A DNA stretch of 64,000 nucleotides, taken from NCBI GenBank assembly GCA_013397795.1, contig VZTJ01000239.1:185411-249410 (forward strand), written 5' to 3'. The notes under the pieces were generated by a model. The model did no database searches. It had not been told where the DNA came from and saw only the letters and a program-made list of their open reading frames with translations. Below, piece by piece: positions 35,732 to 47,879 of this stretch. The position numbers and the translations under genes are program-made. Every line of letters begins with the position of its first letter. The stretch's first letter is position 1. This DNA is from Orthonyx spaldingii (taxonomy: Eukaryota > Chordata > Aves > Passeriformes > Orthonychidae).

Positions 35732-35805
35732 GAGCAGGGCGTTGGATCAGATGACATCCATAGGCTCCTTCCAACCTCAACCATGCTGTGTCTCTGATTC
35801 TACCA
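35732..35805 (+). mobile_element. CR1 LINE copy A, right part (3' tail)
   Basis: gagcagggcgttggatcaga, tgacatccataggctccttc, caacctcaaccatgctgtgt and ctctgattcta are the last 70 bases of a CR1 3' end. They continue the sequence that breaks off at 35300, so the two parts are best read as one element split by copy B. Confidence 0.88.
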
Positions 35806-36486
35806 CAACACCCAATTAATCTAATCCATGCTACTTAAGTATGCAATTGAGTAAAAAAGAGAATATTTTAACGGATTCCACACATTTACTTCCACTCAAG
35901 AAGGACCATATCTTCTCCCACAGGAAAATTATTATGTGGCACTTAGATATCCTGTTTTGTAGGTAAGAGTCCCATTTCCTTTCATTTTTAAATGTTTTTA
36001 ATATACATCTATAAATTCATATTAAAAACATATACACAGCCTTCCCTATAGAAAAACTCATGGTTTCATGTAAAACGATGAAGTGAGCAACTCACTGGGT
36101 GCTTTTCAGACACACAGAGAAGCAGGATAGAGTGAGAGTGTCATCCTGTCAAACATTACTGCCTTCATACACCTTTCTGTTGGACACAGAGAACTACAGC
36201 TATTTACAACCACATACAGAGTCAGTGTAAAGGTACCAACTTCTCCATCAAGCTCAGCAGAAAAGAGATTCCTTTATCTGTGCTGGTCCTTGGAAAAGGC
36301 TCAGTTCCAAGAGTAGAACAAAGAAAAAGGCAAAACTAAGGCTGGCTATAATGATAGAATGGAGAAAGCAGGAAGATATAGGAGGCAAAAATTTGGAACA
36401 GTGGAACACAAAAATGTTTTTAGTGACATCTATGTCTCAAGGGACCTTTCTCCTTCGTTTGTTGTACCCCCTAAGCCTCAATGAAA

Positions 36487-36532
36487 ACCGAACCAAACAA
36501 AACAAAACCCCACAACAAAAACCAAAACAATT
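36487..36532. repeat. A/C-rich simple repeat
   Basis: Degenerate caaaac/ccaaaac units on the plus strand with almost no G or T, a smaller version of the tract at 22483. It holds open two overlapping plus-strand frames that should not be read as genes. Confidence 0.85.
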
Positions 36533-37717
36533 TCCTAATCTACCTCTGTAGAGCAACAAGTATTACAGACCCTGAATACTTGAAAACTCCATGTGAATGC
36601 AAATGCAAACCTGTTTTCTTGGATGAAAATCTAGTAATGGAATTTAGGAAACAACAAGGAAGCAGGGAAAAAACAAATGTAGATAATAGACTTTTTCAAA
36701 TTGAAAGCAGAGATCATAGAATTCATTTGAGTGGAACAGATATATTATTAATGTATATTATTAACATATATTAAAATATGCTCAATTTATATTAAATATG
36801 ATTTCATAATTTTTGGTTCATTTTACATTGTTTAAAATAGTTACTAAAACAATTAATTCTAGCAATTTTATACACAATATTTTAATATTTCTAAAAGCAA
36901 TTCTGAGAAAGGTATATTGGATAATACCATTCATTAAACTCAGCAAGAAAAATATAATAGGTCCCTCAGAAAACTACTTTTTTAACGGGATTCATAGTTA
37001 CAAAAAAAAAAAAATCACTGAACTTCATGCAAAACCACGTTAGACAAAGTACCTTGCTGCCATTTCTGAAACCAAGGTGATCTATGTCTCTCACACCCAA
37101 AAAATTTAGAAGAAATTTCTTTGACCAATGCTCTTTAGAAGAAATATGCATTAGTCAGAGCAGCTATTTTCAGTTTGGGATCAATCACATACAACCTGTT
37201 TTAATACAGACAGCTGTCACCATTCATGAAAGTTAGTATTTTCTAGAAAATGCCATATTGCTGTATTCATGTTCATCTTTATACATACATACACAACAAC
37301 ACTTGTTTGCTAGGAAACTTGTAATTTTTCAGATATCAAATGGAATTACAACACACACAAAAATAAATCGTTCATTAACATAGCCAAATAAGTGGAAATG
37401 GTTGGATACTTTAAGAGAGGAGTGAGAAATGGAGACTTCAAATCAATTGGCTGATTGATTAGGAAGATTCCTAATCAGTAGCCTGCACTGGAATTGAACC
37501 TTAGTCACCTGACAAATTTAAGATTAATGCAATTCATAAATAAGGAATCCAGAGAGAGAGCAGACCTTGCTCCTTGAACTGACACATATGAACTCCCTGA
37601 AGGAATCATTATAGAAGTTTTCCATGCACTGGTCTCTGTAGATTTGTCATGAGAAGGGACATGATAGTAGTAAATACTTATCTGTGAAGGCTGATTAATG
37701 TACGACACAGCCACTAT

Positions 37718-37741
37718 CATCCATGAGTTACTTCATGGATG
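37718..37741. repeat. Perfect 9-base inverted repeat
   Basis: catccatga (37718-37726) and tcatggatg (37733-37741) are exact complements around gttact. It is a compact cruciform-capable palindrome with no recognised function. Confidence 0.85.
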
Positions 37742-40130
37742 CAGTATATTCACTACTGCATCTCGATGTCCCATGTTTTCAAAAATGGCTTCCCAAGATA
37801 CAACATAAAGCTTCCACTATTCCTGATAAAACTGTGGGTATCATGGATGCTCAGACATTTCAGCTGTTCAGGTATTCAAATTTCATTATTGTGTATCAAA
37901 AATGTGATTAACACATGAAAGTTCAGTACGGCGATCCTGTCACAGAATAAGAAAAAATTTGCAGAACAGATGGTATTTTCATCATTATGCTAGTTCCTTA
38001 TTTAAATATTGTTTGGCATCTATATCCCATTGAAACTGGCATAGTACATCGTGAGGGAGGCATGCTGCCATCTCAACATATGGGTACAAATGTTGGTTGG
38101 TAAGAGAGGGTAAACAAATCCTATGGGCTTCCTGAGGGCAGGATTCCTAAAAGAAATGCTACAATTACTCTTCTTTGATCATTCATATTATGGTGACAGC
38201 AATGAGACTTTTTTTTTTCAGAAACTGAATAAACAGCCTTTAATAAAGATAATGAAATTTGGAGGTTTGGATTTACATGAAAATGAAGCTTGAACTTCAC
38301 TAACTGAAAAACATCACAAAAAAGATTAAAGTAGCTGGAGCTGTACAAATTTTTTTGCTCTCTTTCTCTTAAAAAGTATTAAAATTAGTCCTATTTTGAT
38401 TTCAATTCTACTGTAAATTAAAAGCAAGATCAAAAGAAATGTAGATTAGTACTGACTCCCAAAATGATAATGAAATTTCAGCAAGTTAAGGAAATCAAGT
38501 GAAATGAACCACTTTAATTCGTCATACCTTCAAGAGATGCCTATACAGATGCTGTTGACCAGTGTGGACTAGAATAAAATCTGAAGCATAAAATACAGGG
38601 AACAGTTGCAGTTTATGAAGATAGATACCAATTCTACCATGGTGAATTTACAGGCCTGGGGAAAAAATGAATTCTAAGTACTCTTCATAAAATTCATTCT
38701 TTAATGACTGCAAGAAGACACAACTTCAAAGGAGCAAATCTTAAGCAAAATTACTGGTTGTATTGTAAACTTCCAAATGATTAAAATATTTGAGGTTATT
38801 TAAGGTTTTGGTATACATGTTGCTAAATTCTAAAAGTTTACAGACAGTGGCCTGAATGCCAGCTTAGAAATATTTCCTAGTAAAAGGGGAAGAAATTAAT
38901 AACGTTTTGTAATGTTAGAGTTTTCAGAAATTCAAATATTGTCAAAATAATGTGTGCAAGAACAGTGGGTGAACCTGCTAATGAAATACTAGGGTTATTC
39001 ATAAAGCTGATCCAAGCTATTTTTTCCTGTGCCAGTATTAAAGTTAGATGCAGGTTTCCTACAACTTTAAGCCGTGTATAAAAGGCATATAAAAGTCGTA
39101 TTCACTCATTTTTATATAATTCATTACATCATATCTAATCCTTTCAGAATAACTTTCTTCCTGAACAATTTATAACCCTGATGTACTGTCAGGTGCATGG
39201 AGATGATGAAGCAATATGGTTTTTCTACCTCTAATTTCTCATACGTCTATTAGCAGTTCTATTTCATGTTATAACTGCAGAGTGGCATTCAGGGAGGCAT
39301 TCTGTATAGCAATGCATCATCTCAATCCAGAAGGAAAAATGAAGGAAAAAAAAAAAGACTAAGGTTCAACCCATCTTGTCATTCATCCATGCAGCAAGAT
39401 GTAGCTGTGAAATACAATTCCAATCATGTATTTGTAACTTAAAAAAAAAATAATCACGCAATACTCTGAACAAAGGCAAGGCACATCTTGAAGTTAATGG
39501 GTAATGCTGTACACAATACAGACCTTTCTAGAGGGTTAGATTTCTGGATGTATTTTTAAAGAAATCGGTTATCTGTGATTTAGCCTCATGTCACAGTCAT
39601 TCCAGTTGCTAGAGAAAGCTTTAAATAAGGATTTCATGTACTACCTACCCATCTAACCTTGCAGGTCATTCAGTCAACTCCGTGTCAGGTGTCAAGTGCT
39701 GCATTGGTCAATTACAGGCACTCGAATATTGTGTCTGCCACTTGCTGAAGATGTCAAAATTCTCAGAGACTTCAGAATGTCACAAAGTTCACAATTTCAG
39801 CATATATCTAATGTTTCTTTTGCATGAAAATTATCACACACAAAGACACCCTTTCTTTACAATAATTTCTTAAATGGCACATGGGGTTTAGCTGCCCTGG
39901 GAATAGATGTTGCCTCATGCTAAACTAACAAGAAAAGAATACTTTGGTTATGTTTTGAAGGAAGGTGCTCCAAATAGGGATGAGATGAAATCGTAAAACC
40001 TTTACAGATGAAGTAAGGATGAAGCAGGACCAGTATATTGTTGAAAATACATGTTTCATTTTAATTTTTGTAATTTTTACCTCCTTGTTTGTGTTAGAGG
40101 ATTTTAACACTTGACCCCACTTCCCTTTCC

Positions 40131-41040
40131 CAGAATGCTCCATCTCATCTCTCTATTTCATATCTAAGATCAGTGAACAACTTAGGCAAAATTACTGCCT
40201 GGAACTGACATTTTCCAAACCGCAGATTACATATTGACCATAATGAAGTGATTCACACTAGTTTCCACCAACCTTCCTGCCAAAACTTAGACCCAATGCT
40301 CTCTTCTCAATCATTTTAACTTACCAGTCACAATCAACACTACAATTCCTTAAGAATCTTTCTCCCTGTCAGTGTTTGTGAGTTAGCTCTTCTAACCACT
40401 CCTTTTTTTACTATGCTCATTACTCTTTTATTGTTACAAGCATCCTCCTCAGTGTCCTCCTAACTTTTGGAGGAATTTAACAGACGTCCATCTCAGTCCT
40501 TCATTTTGCTCCTGTATGCTTAGAGCATGGACAACAACGTTCACTGACACAAACTTAATAATCATCCTTATGCAGCTATATCACACAGTTATTGGTCTAC
40601 TTGCTTCCCTTTTTTTCTCAGTAGATTTCTGGATTTGTCTTGAGCTGTTGGTTACAGGTAGAACAAATGCCTGCCAGACATTTCAGTATCTTGCTATGGT
40701 TGCAATCCCATATGACCTAGACAAAGACCTGGGTCTTGCTCTCCACTCCAAACCAATCTCCCTTTCCCAGCCAGGATGGACAACACTGCCATTCTCCTGG
40801 TCTCTTGCTATTAGTAACACAATACCATCTCTGTGTTAACTTCCCAGAATTCTCAGGATCAAGCATCACCTACTCATACAGATTAAGTCTTTTAAACTTC
40901 TTTTACACCTGAGCTTTTTCCACCTAATACATTCTGAATTCCTTTCATAGAGCTTAATGTTTGACTATGTTCTCCTTCCACGAAAACTGCCACAAAAAAG
41001 ACACGTCCTGCCAACATTTCTTCTTAAGCTTGATTTTTTG
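40131..41040. other. Pyrimidine-rich stretch, possible very old LINE relic
   Basis: The plus strand is persistently C/T-rich with few A runs. One block, 'cattactcttttattgttac' then 'aagcatcctcctcagtgtcc', faintly recalls the Tyr-Cys-Asn block of L2-type LINE ORF2. Other blocks do not follow in the right order. A 107-codon frame (40516-40839, plus) begins with a true ATG but has no domain I recognise. I would not assign a family. Confidence 0.2.
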
Positions 41041-44000
41041 TTTAGCTGCATGAGCTGCATTATCCTAAATTAACACAGTCATAGTATACTTCTATTACAT
41101 TATAAGTGAAAAAGTTCAAGTAAATAATTAGGTCAAAACATAAGAAACTCGTAGTGCACATTGTTCTTCTAGTACTACATTCGTAATGGTGGGAAGGGTT
41201 CACAAAGGCAATTTAATTGCAATTTCGATATATCCTCTATATGAATTTCATATGACTGATTTTCTTATAATGTTTTTAAAACTTGCATCCTTACTGAAAT
41301 TGTGTATACATGTGAAAATATGGTGAAGCTATAGAACAAGCTCATAAAGCTACAGGAGTTTCAAAAGTAACTATAAAATATATTGTAAAGAATGAACCAA
41401 TCAGAAGGCCAGGCTAAGGTCTATAAAGAGGTAGGCATCACTTCACAAAAAGAGTGAGGGAAAACATAAAAAATGCAAGACCTTAAATGGCTACCAACTA
41501 AAAACCAGAGGATATTATCATGCAATTTAAGAATTTATATTATCATAAATGCCAGATGAATTTTCCATGCTTAATAACTTTGCTTGCAATTCTGCTCATC
41601 CTCATTCTAGTATAACTCAATCTCAAGCATAACTAGTTTAAAAAAATACATAAATATTTGGGGTTTGACATGATATCTTCCTCCCATCTGCTCAAAATAA
41701 ACTTGGAACCAAAAAATATCTATGACAACATTGTGATAATTACTAATGACACTCTTAAGGGAAAAGCTTCCTGGTTTTGCTGTTAACCAGACCAATAAAA
41801 TCCTACTACTAAAAATGTACTTATAAGAAATTGGCACTATCTTGTTTTAAAGGAGAGTAATAAATAATACTATAATTGCAAAACAATGCAATATTTTATT
41901 GAATTATTGAAAGGCCTGAAATCAGAGGGCAGCACTTAGGGTTCATTTTTTTACCATGAAACCCTTGCAATATTTGCTGGCCAGAATGAGTTTTATGGCT
42001 GTATGATGCTAGACTTATAATGTCTCATTAAACCATGCCCTGATGTTTGTCTTTGATAGATCTTATAACCACGAACATTTTACTTTGGTATGATTCAGGC
42101 AAAAAAAGAAGAAAAAAACAGGAAAAAAATGTTGAGTGGCATTAGCAACAGCTCTTACTGGAAACAGGAAGCAATCTTTTATTTTGATATTTTGACAACA
42201 CAGTGCAAGATTTCTGCTTCTCCTTGCAAGCAGATACACACTTGGTACATAATAGCACAATGGTGGCAGACATTAGAACATACCTGTGAGGGATTCCGCA
42301 CCTACACAGGTGCAGTACAGGAAGAAAATGTTTGACATTGCTAAAGATGCTTGATCTCCTAGTGACTACTAGAATTATCCTGGAGATAAGCAAGTCCCTA
42401 GTCAGAATTTATGGGCTGTTGAATTCCTACTTTTAGAAGGAAATGTTTTATGAAAAAAATTATGAAAATTATGACAAAAATAAATTACATGCTCCAGATA
42501 CTAATATTATTAATATAATAGTTAAAATATTTCCTGTGAAATAGAATTAGCAGTAAATCAGTGTGTTTTGCATGACTAACAAGAAAATTCAAAATACAAT
42601 CTGATAGACACTGCATATGTGACAAGGGCATGTGTAGGAGTGCATTTCTTGATTGCATCTTTTTAAACCCATCTATATGCAAAAGAACTCAAAACTAAAA
42701 GGGAAAAAGTATAATAGACCAAAAGAAAAACCAAGACATAGCACTCTAAATTGAAGAAGGCAAACTAGTTTACATGCTCCAAAATCAGACATTTTGCCCA
42801 GAGTGGCAAAAGCAAACTTCTTAAAATTTTCAAAGTATCACTAACCTTCATCTCCATCAAACATTCATATTTAGAAATACCTGCTATGCATAAGTACCCT
42901 TGATCCACAGTATTACAAAGTTTACTGCAATGGAGACTCCTACTAACTTCAAAACCCATTAGAACAGTTTATACATTACCAAAGAATGACTACTAAAATT
43001 TAGTTTGTATCTTACAGTTTATGAACATGCACCATAATTGCTGACATTTGCCTCTAATTTACGAAAGAGAATATTGACACAGTTTTTGCTCCTATGTAAT
43101 GAGTAAATATCAATTATCAAATTAAAAGAGTTGTCCGAATAGGAAACATCTCAGCATGTGATATAAGGAGACTGCCTCTAGCTTTTCTGTTGCTTAAGGG
43201 TTCAAAGAAATAACCCCAGAATCAAAACTCTGAGCTGCAACAGTTTTACCTTAGGAGAAGTAACTTTGTGCAGCAACTACAGTATTTGCATCTCTAGAAG
43301 ATGAGACAGGAGGGTGATGTGTAATAGTAACTGGCAGCAGAATTACCCTGTAAATAACATTCAGCAAATTTACAGTGTTCTGTAAAGAACACTCTGCTAA
43401 ATGTAGTGTAGTCATCTGAGAGAGGCTGTTTCCATCAGCTCTCAAAAAGGTAACAGGCAGAGAGCACTTTACTCAACTAGAGAAAATAAAGAAAAATTGC
43501 TACTGTTGGCTCCAAAATATTAATAGAAGCAACTTCACACTGATGTACATGTAAAAAAATTGTTTATTAGGATTAATGCCACAGTAACTAGTGAGTTACC
43601 TGGAAAAGCCTTTTCAGGCTTTTCTCCATCATAAGAAGCTGTGGTCATATAGCTGGTCAGAGTCATTGACACTCAGATTTTCCTGAAATGTATTGGTTCT
43701 GAAACTTTTTTAACCAAACTGCTATCTCCTACCCCTCCACCAGCACCCTGATCCTGATGCTTATTACCTCCAGCAGCAAATCTGCATGCAATGCTGAATG
43801 TAACACTTGGAAACATACCATGCAAAACAATATTCTATCATAGAGAAGCAGATAATTCTCCACAAGGAGAACATAGAAAATCTATCTGAATATGCAAAAG
43901 AAGCCTGTAAATGTGCTTTAACATGTCCCAGGAAAAAGCTGCTCATAAAACAGCTTTCTTTATCTTAAGTTACTGGCATAATCAGTGCACATCTTGGAGC

Positions 44001-46065
44001 TGTACTATAAATAAATTTTATACAACCATTCTGAAAGCCAAAGACTCAGCCTCAATGTTACACGTAAGGAAACAGCTACTATAGAAGAAAGAAAAATATT
44101 AGCTTTGCTCCTTAAAGCACTGCAAGGACTGACTGGGAAGTACCACTGGAGAAGTCTTCAGAATAGGACTGAATGGTGATATAAAATCTTACACTTTGCT
44201 TTGGGATATTGCAAGATGAACACAAGGAAACTCTGAGACAAACACAGTGAAATTGTCTACCAAGTCACACTTGCAGATTGAAGTGAAAGAGAAAAGGGAG
44301 AATCCATAGTGAAGAAAGCTTGTTTGCACTTCACACACTGAAAACGGTTTTCCAAACCAGATGACCAACAGACATGGAAACACGAGTGTTACAACGCTGC
44401 CATGCTCAGCAAGACCTGTGGCAAATGCAGTCACAGAAAACTAAATTGTTCAAAGACACATTCCATTTATCCAATGTGTACTTTCAATGTTTCTAAAAGA
44501 TTTGAAGAGAAAGTCTGGGACTGGTCCTCCTCTTTTCCAGACATATGCAAATGCCTGATCCCCGCACAAAGTTTTCATAGCAATACAGTCACCATGATCA
44601 AGTGGAAAGGGTCTTCAGGCAATGAACTTCTGGAATACCATTTTCTTCTTTAATATTACCGCACACACCTCCCACAAAAACACTGCACTCAGACACACGG
44701 GGAGTAAGACAGAAGAGCAAAAATAACTTTAAACGCAGTTTTTTTACTTGGTCAGTCTTCTGGTGTACTACATCAACTTCAGAGAAAATTAAGTGAGGAA
44801 AACATTACAACAGCCCAGGGACACTTCTACTTAAATTTTGTGATTACATTTTAAGTGCTCTTTGTCACAGATATCATAAACTGATTAAATCATTTCATGG
44901 CTGACCCCTACTGACTATGCTAAGCGAAAAGAGAGGGCTATTAATAACTACCCATTTCTGACAGCTGCCCAGGGGCAATGTAGCCTTTCGCAGCAATAAA
45001 ATGACTCCCCAGCTCACTTACTGAATGCTAAATATTGATTCATATTATGAGTGTTGTCAAACACAGACTGCAGTTCTGAAGATCCGTACTGGCAGGTCAT
45101 CAGGAATAGCATTAGCAAATGTCAGGTCAGGAATCAAAGGGCTGCTGGACTCTTTAGGGATGAGATTTATCGATTCCATAAAACGTGAAACAGATCAAGT
45201 ACTTGTGATGATGGAAACAGTCATGGCAGAATGAGGCTGAGCCTAGCATGATGTGTATCTCAGAAGAGAAGCATCACACAAAAAAGTTGACCACTGAAAA
45301 TAAATTTTAAAGGTTGGGATGACCATGGCAAAGACAACCAAAGATGCGAGACCACTAAAGACCTTTTCAGGGCTAAAAGTCAGAATTTGAACATGCACTT
45401 GACCAAAGCCATATATCTAGCTTGCTCACACAGGAGACCACACTGTTGGTCTTAAGCATCTGTTTAAATTAATACTGGTGCTGTTCAGATCAAGCTAATG
45501 AATACCATAATCAACAGATAAAACCCAATAAAACTAAGAGGTCTATGACAATTAAGACAATCTGAATAAGATAAGGTAACATTCTATGCCTATGATTGTT
45601 AAAAGCACATCCTGAATTCCAAATAATGCCAAAATTATTTCAATTCCATTATTTCACAGTTTGCCATCACCAGCAGTCTTTGATTTAATGAAATTATATT
45701 TCAGGACTTCATAACACTGTGAGTTCATACAGGTTGACATTTTATAATTTTTCCCCAGCTAGGAAAAAATCTAGCATCAAGTCACGGAAAGTGACTGTGG
45801 AGTATTACATGTGGGTTGAGGAAAAGCCTCAGAAAAGCCTGGAAGCTTCTTGCTTCTTCCTTAAATTGGATACTGCCATTTCTTCCCTTTTTATTCTTTC
45901 ACATCACTTTCTCTTTAGTGAAACACTAGTAATTATTAGATCAGTTTACAATGTGATAGACTTGTAACAGAAAGTTACCTAAGTAAAAGGACTAACAAAC
46001 ATATATATATTCCATGCAGCCAGGACTCTCACTAAGAAAACAGTTGTACCCAGACACTGAATAGT
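41041..46065. other. Noncoding stretch, no gene supported
   Basis: AT-rich DNA. Short overlapping frames (60-83 codons) on both strands at 42063-42393, 43251-43445, 44189-44653 and 45025-45234 lack domains and splice context. A small hairpin lies at 43603-43624 (gaaaagcc, loop ttttca, ggcttttc). No RNA gene or named transposon was recognised. Confidence 0.6.
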
Positions 46066-46150
46066 GTCCCTGTCTGTGGAAGGAGGGTTGAAACCAGATG
46101 ATCCTTAAGGTCCCTTCCAACCTAATCCAAACCATTCCATGATTCTATAT
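46066..46150 (+). mobile_element. CR1 LINE 3' tail, sense
   Basis: gtccctgtctgtggaaggag, ggttgaaaccagatgatcct, taaggtcccttccaacctaa, tccaaaccattccatgattc followed by tatataataat is the canonical last 80 bases of avian CR1, ending in the ATTCTATG-like tail. Substitutions are few, so this is one of the younger copies here. It is severely 5'-truncated. Confidence 0.95.
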
Positions 46151-47741
46151 AATAATCAAATCAGTAAACTCTAAAATTGAACACTTATTTGGATGGAAGA
46201 CATACTATACCAAATTCTAATCAACAAATATAAAATATTATCTTTTCTTAATGTTGATTTGACCACCTTGGCCAAAAGGAGTATTTTTAAAATAATGAAT
46301 AAATACGTAAATGCATTTTCAATCATTTGAAACTACTTCAACTCAGCTATACATGATTTTTTTCAAACATGTTACAATTTTTATGTTATTTTAAGGTTAA
46401 AATAGGCAATTTTTCAATATCCAGACACTATTAAGAGAATCTCTATATAAAGAAAAACCTCCATTTAACTTTCACTTTGGATATCTGAATGGTAATTAGG
46501 ATGTCTGTAAAGAGAAAAGCATTCCTAGATAATATCCCTGTATACTGTATTCCCTGCATTGTATGTTCTCTTTCAGAAAATCAGAAATCAAATCACAGAT
46601 CTAAATATACCATTTGATGCTTACATAGAACACAAGAACTCAATAAAAGATGGTAATTACAAATAATAGACTTGAAAATTAATGGTTTCAACAAACTACA
46701 ATTTAAAAAAAAAGATAAACACTGATGATTTAAAATTATAAAGAAACTGCTCAAGAACCTAAGATACGGTTATTAATGGATAAATAATTTCAAAAGAAGG
46801 CACAGAAATACACAAACAATATATTGTATTTGGAATTGCTTAAAATCGAAATGGGATGCCAATGCAAATTCATTTTAAAATTAATTACTTCCTTAAATAC
46901 ATAAAATTTAATGTCAGAAACAAATCTTGAATAAGTTAATCATAAACTGTTGAACACAGCTGTAGCTTCTACGATACATATGGACATTTTGATGCTAACA
47001 GAGACAAGTTTTTACCTGCTCTGGCCTGCAATTCTGACTATTGCATCAAGAAAAAAATAGGAAACATCTAGATTTCTGACAGGAAAATTATATCAATATT
47101 TTCAGAAGAAGACACTAAATAAAATGTTGTCCCTAAAAGAACGTACTGCCATCAAAAATGCTCTTGAGGACTTCATCTTAGTGACTTGGTCTAGTGACTG
47201 TCACTATTATAGAAAATATCCAGTGTTTTATTTCAGCACTGGCTTCAACTAATCTAAGGTAGTATCACCACACAAACAGCAGTGCTGGTTCTCTCTCCTT
47301 TCCAACAGACATTTCTGCCCACACAGATACATGCTAAGGTAGAGCAAGCTGAAAGCTGTTTATGGTGGTCTTGGGACAATTTATTCTTTTGCACATCAAG
47401 TTCCCTGAACTTTGAGTTTACATCAGGTAGGGATGAAGGGAGAGAGGGCACATGCTGATAGTATGAGGAGCAGGAATAACAATGTTTTAGGAGAAACTCA
47501 CAGAGCAGTTTAGTTGTAATGTGAAATAGCTCTCTCTGGGTGCAGTCCTGTGACAGAGTGAGCAGTAGACTACTACTGTCTGATCACTGCTACTTACGAA
47601 GGGAGGTTCTTTTCCCTTCCAACCCATCCTTCAGCTTTTCTCCTTCCCTGCTCTGTGCTGATACTACTTTATACTCTGAAGCTCACCATGTTTACCCCAC
47701 TGTAAAACAACTCAATTCATTAACAAAGAGCAAATCCATAC

Positions 47742-47815
47742 CAAAAAAAAAAAACAAAAAACAACCAAACAAAAAAAAAAAAACCAAAACAACCAAATCA
47801 AAAAGCAAATAATTA
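47742..47815. repeat. A-rich simple repeat with C interruptions
   Basis: Two A runs of 12-13 bases joined by caaaaaac and ccaaac units. It resembles an expanded poly-A, but no retrocopied gene or SINE body is recognisable upstream. Frames here are K/N/Q-rich on plus and F-rich on minus because of the composition. Confidence 0.9.
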
Positions 47816-47857
47816 CTCTGCCATTTAAATAGTTCGGCTCATGGCAAGATCCAGCCA

Positions 47858-47879
47858 GCACAGAGATGGCACAGAGATG
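47858..47879. repeat. 11-base tandem duplication
   Basis: gcacagagatg occurs twice in direct succession without a mismatch. This is a small slippage product. Confidence 0.85.

Larger units (their letters stand above)
35806..40130. other. Noncoding stretch, no gene supported
   Basis: AT-rich DNA with an A/C-rich patch at 36487-36532, an A run at 37002-37014 and several hairpins. Frames up to 97 codons (36481-36774) begin in the A/C patch. The 62-codon ATG-initiated frame at 37723-37911 has no recognisable domain. No RNA gene seen. Confidence 0.6.

Noticed and set aside
34895..35797. Several plus and minus frames of 63-98 codons
   Set aside because: All fall inside the nested CR1 copies; they are broken transposon sequence.
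37723..37911. 62-codon ATG-initiated frame as a first exon
   Set aside because: No promoter features, poor donor context and no recognisable protein; similar frames occur by chance throughout.
40516..40839. 107-codon plus-strand frame starting at ATG
   Set aside because: No domain, no splice signals or neighbour exons; lies in pyrimidine-rich DNA where hydrophobic frames are common.
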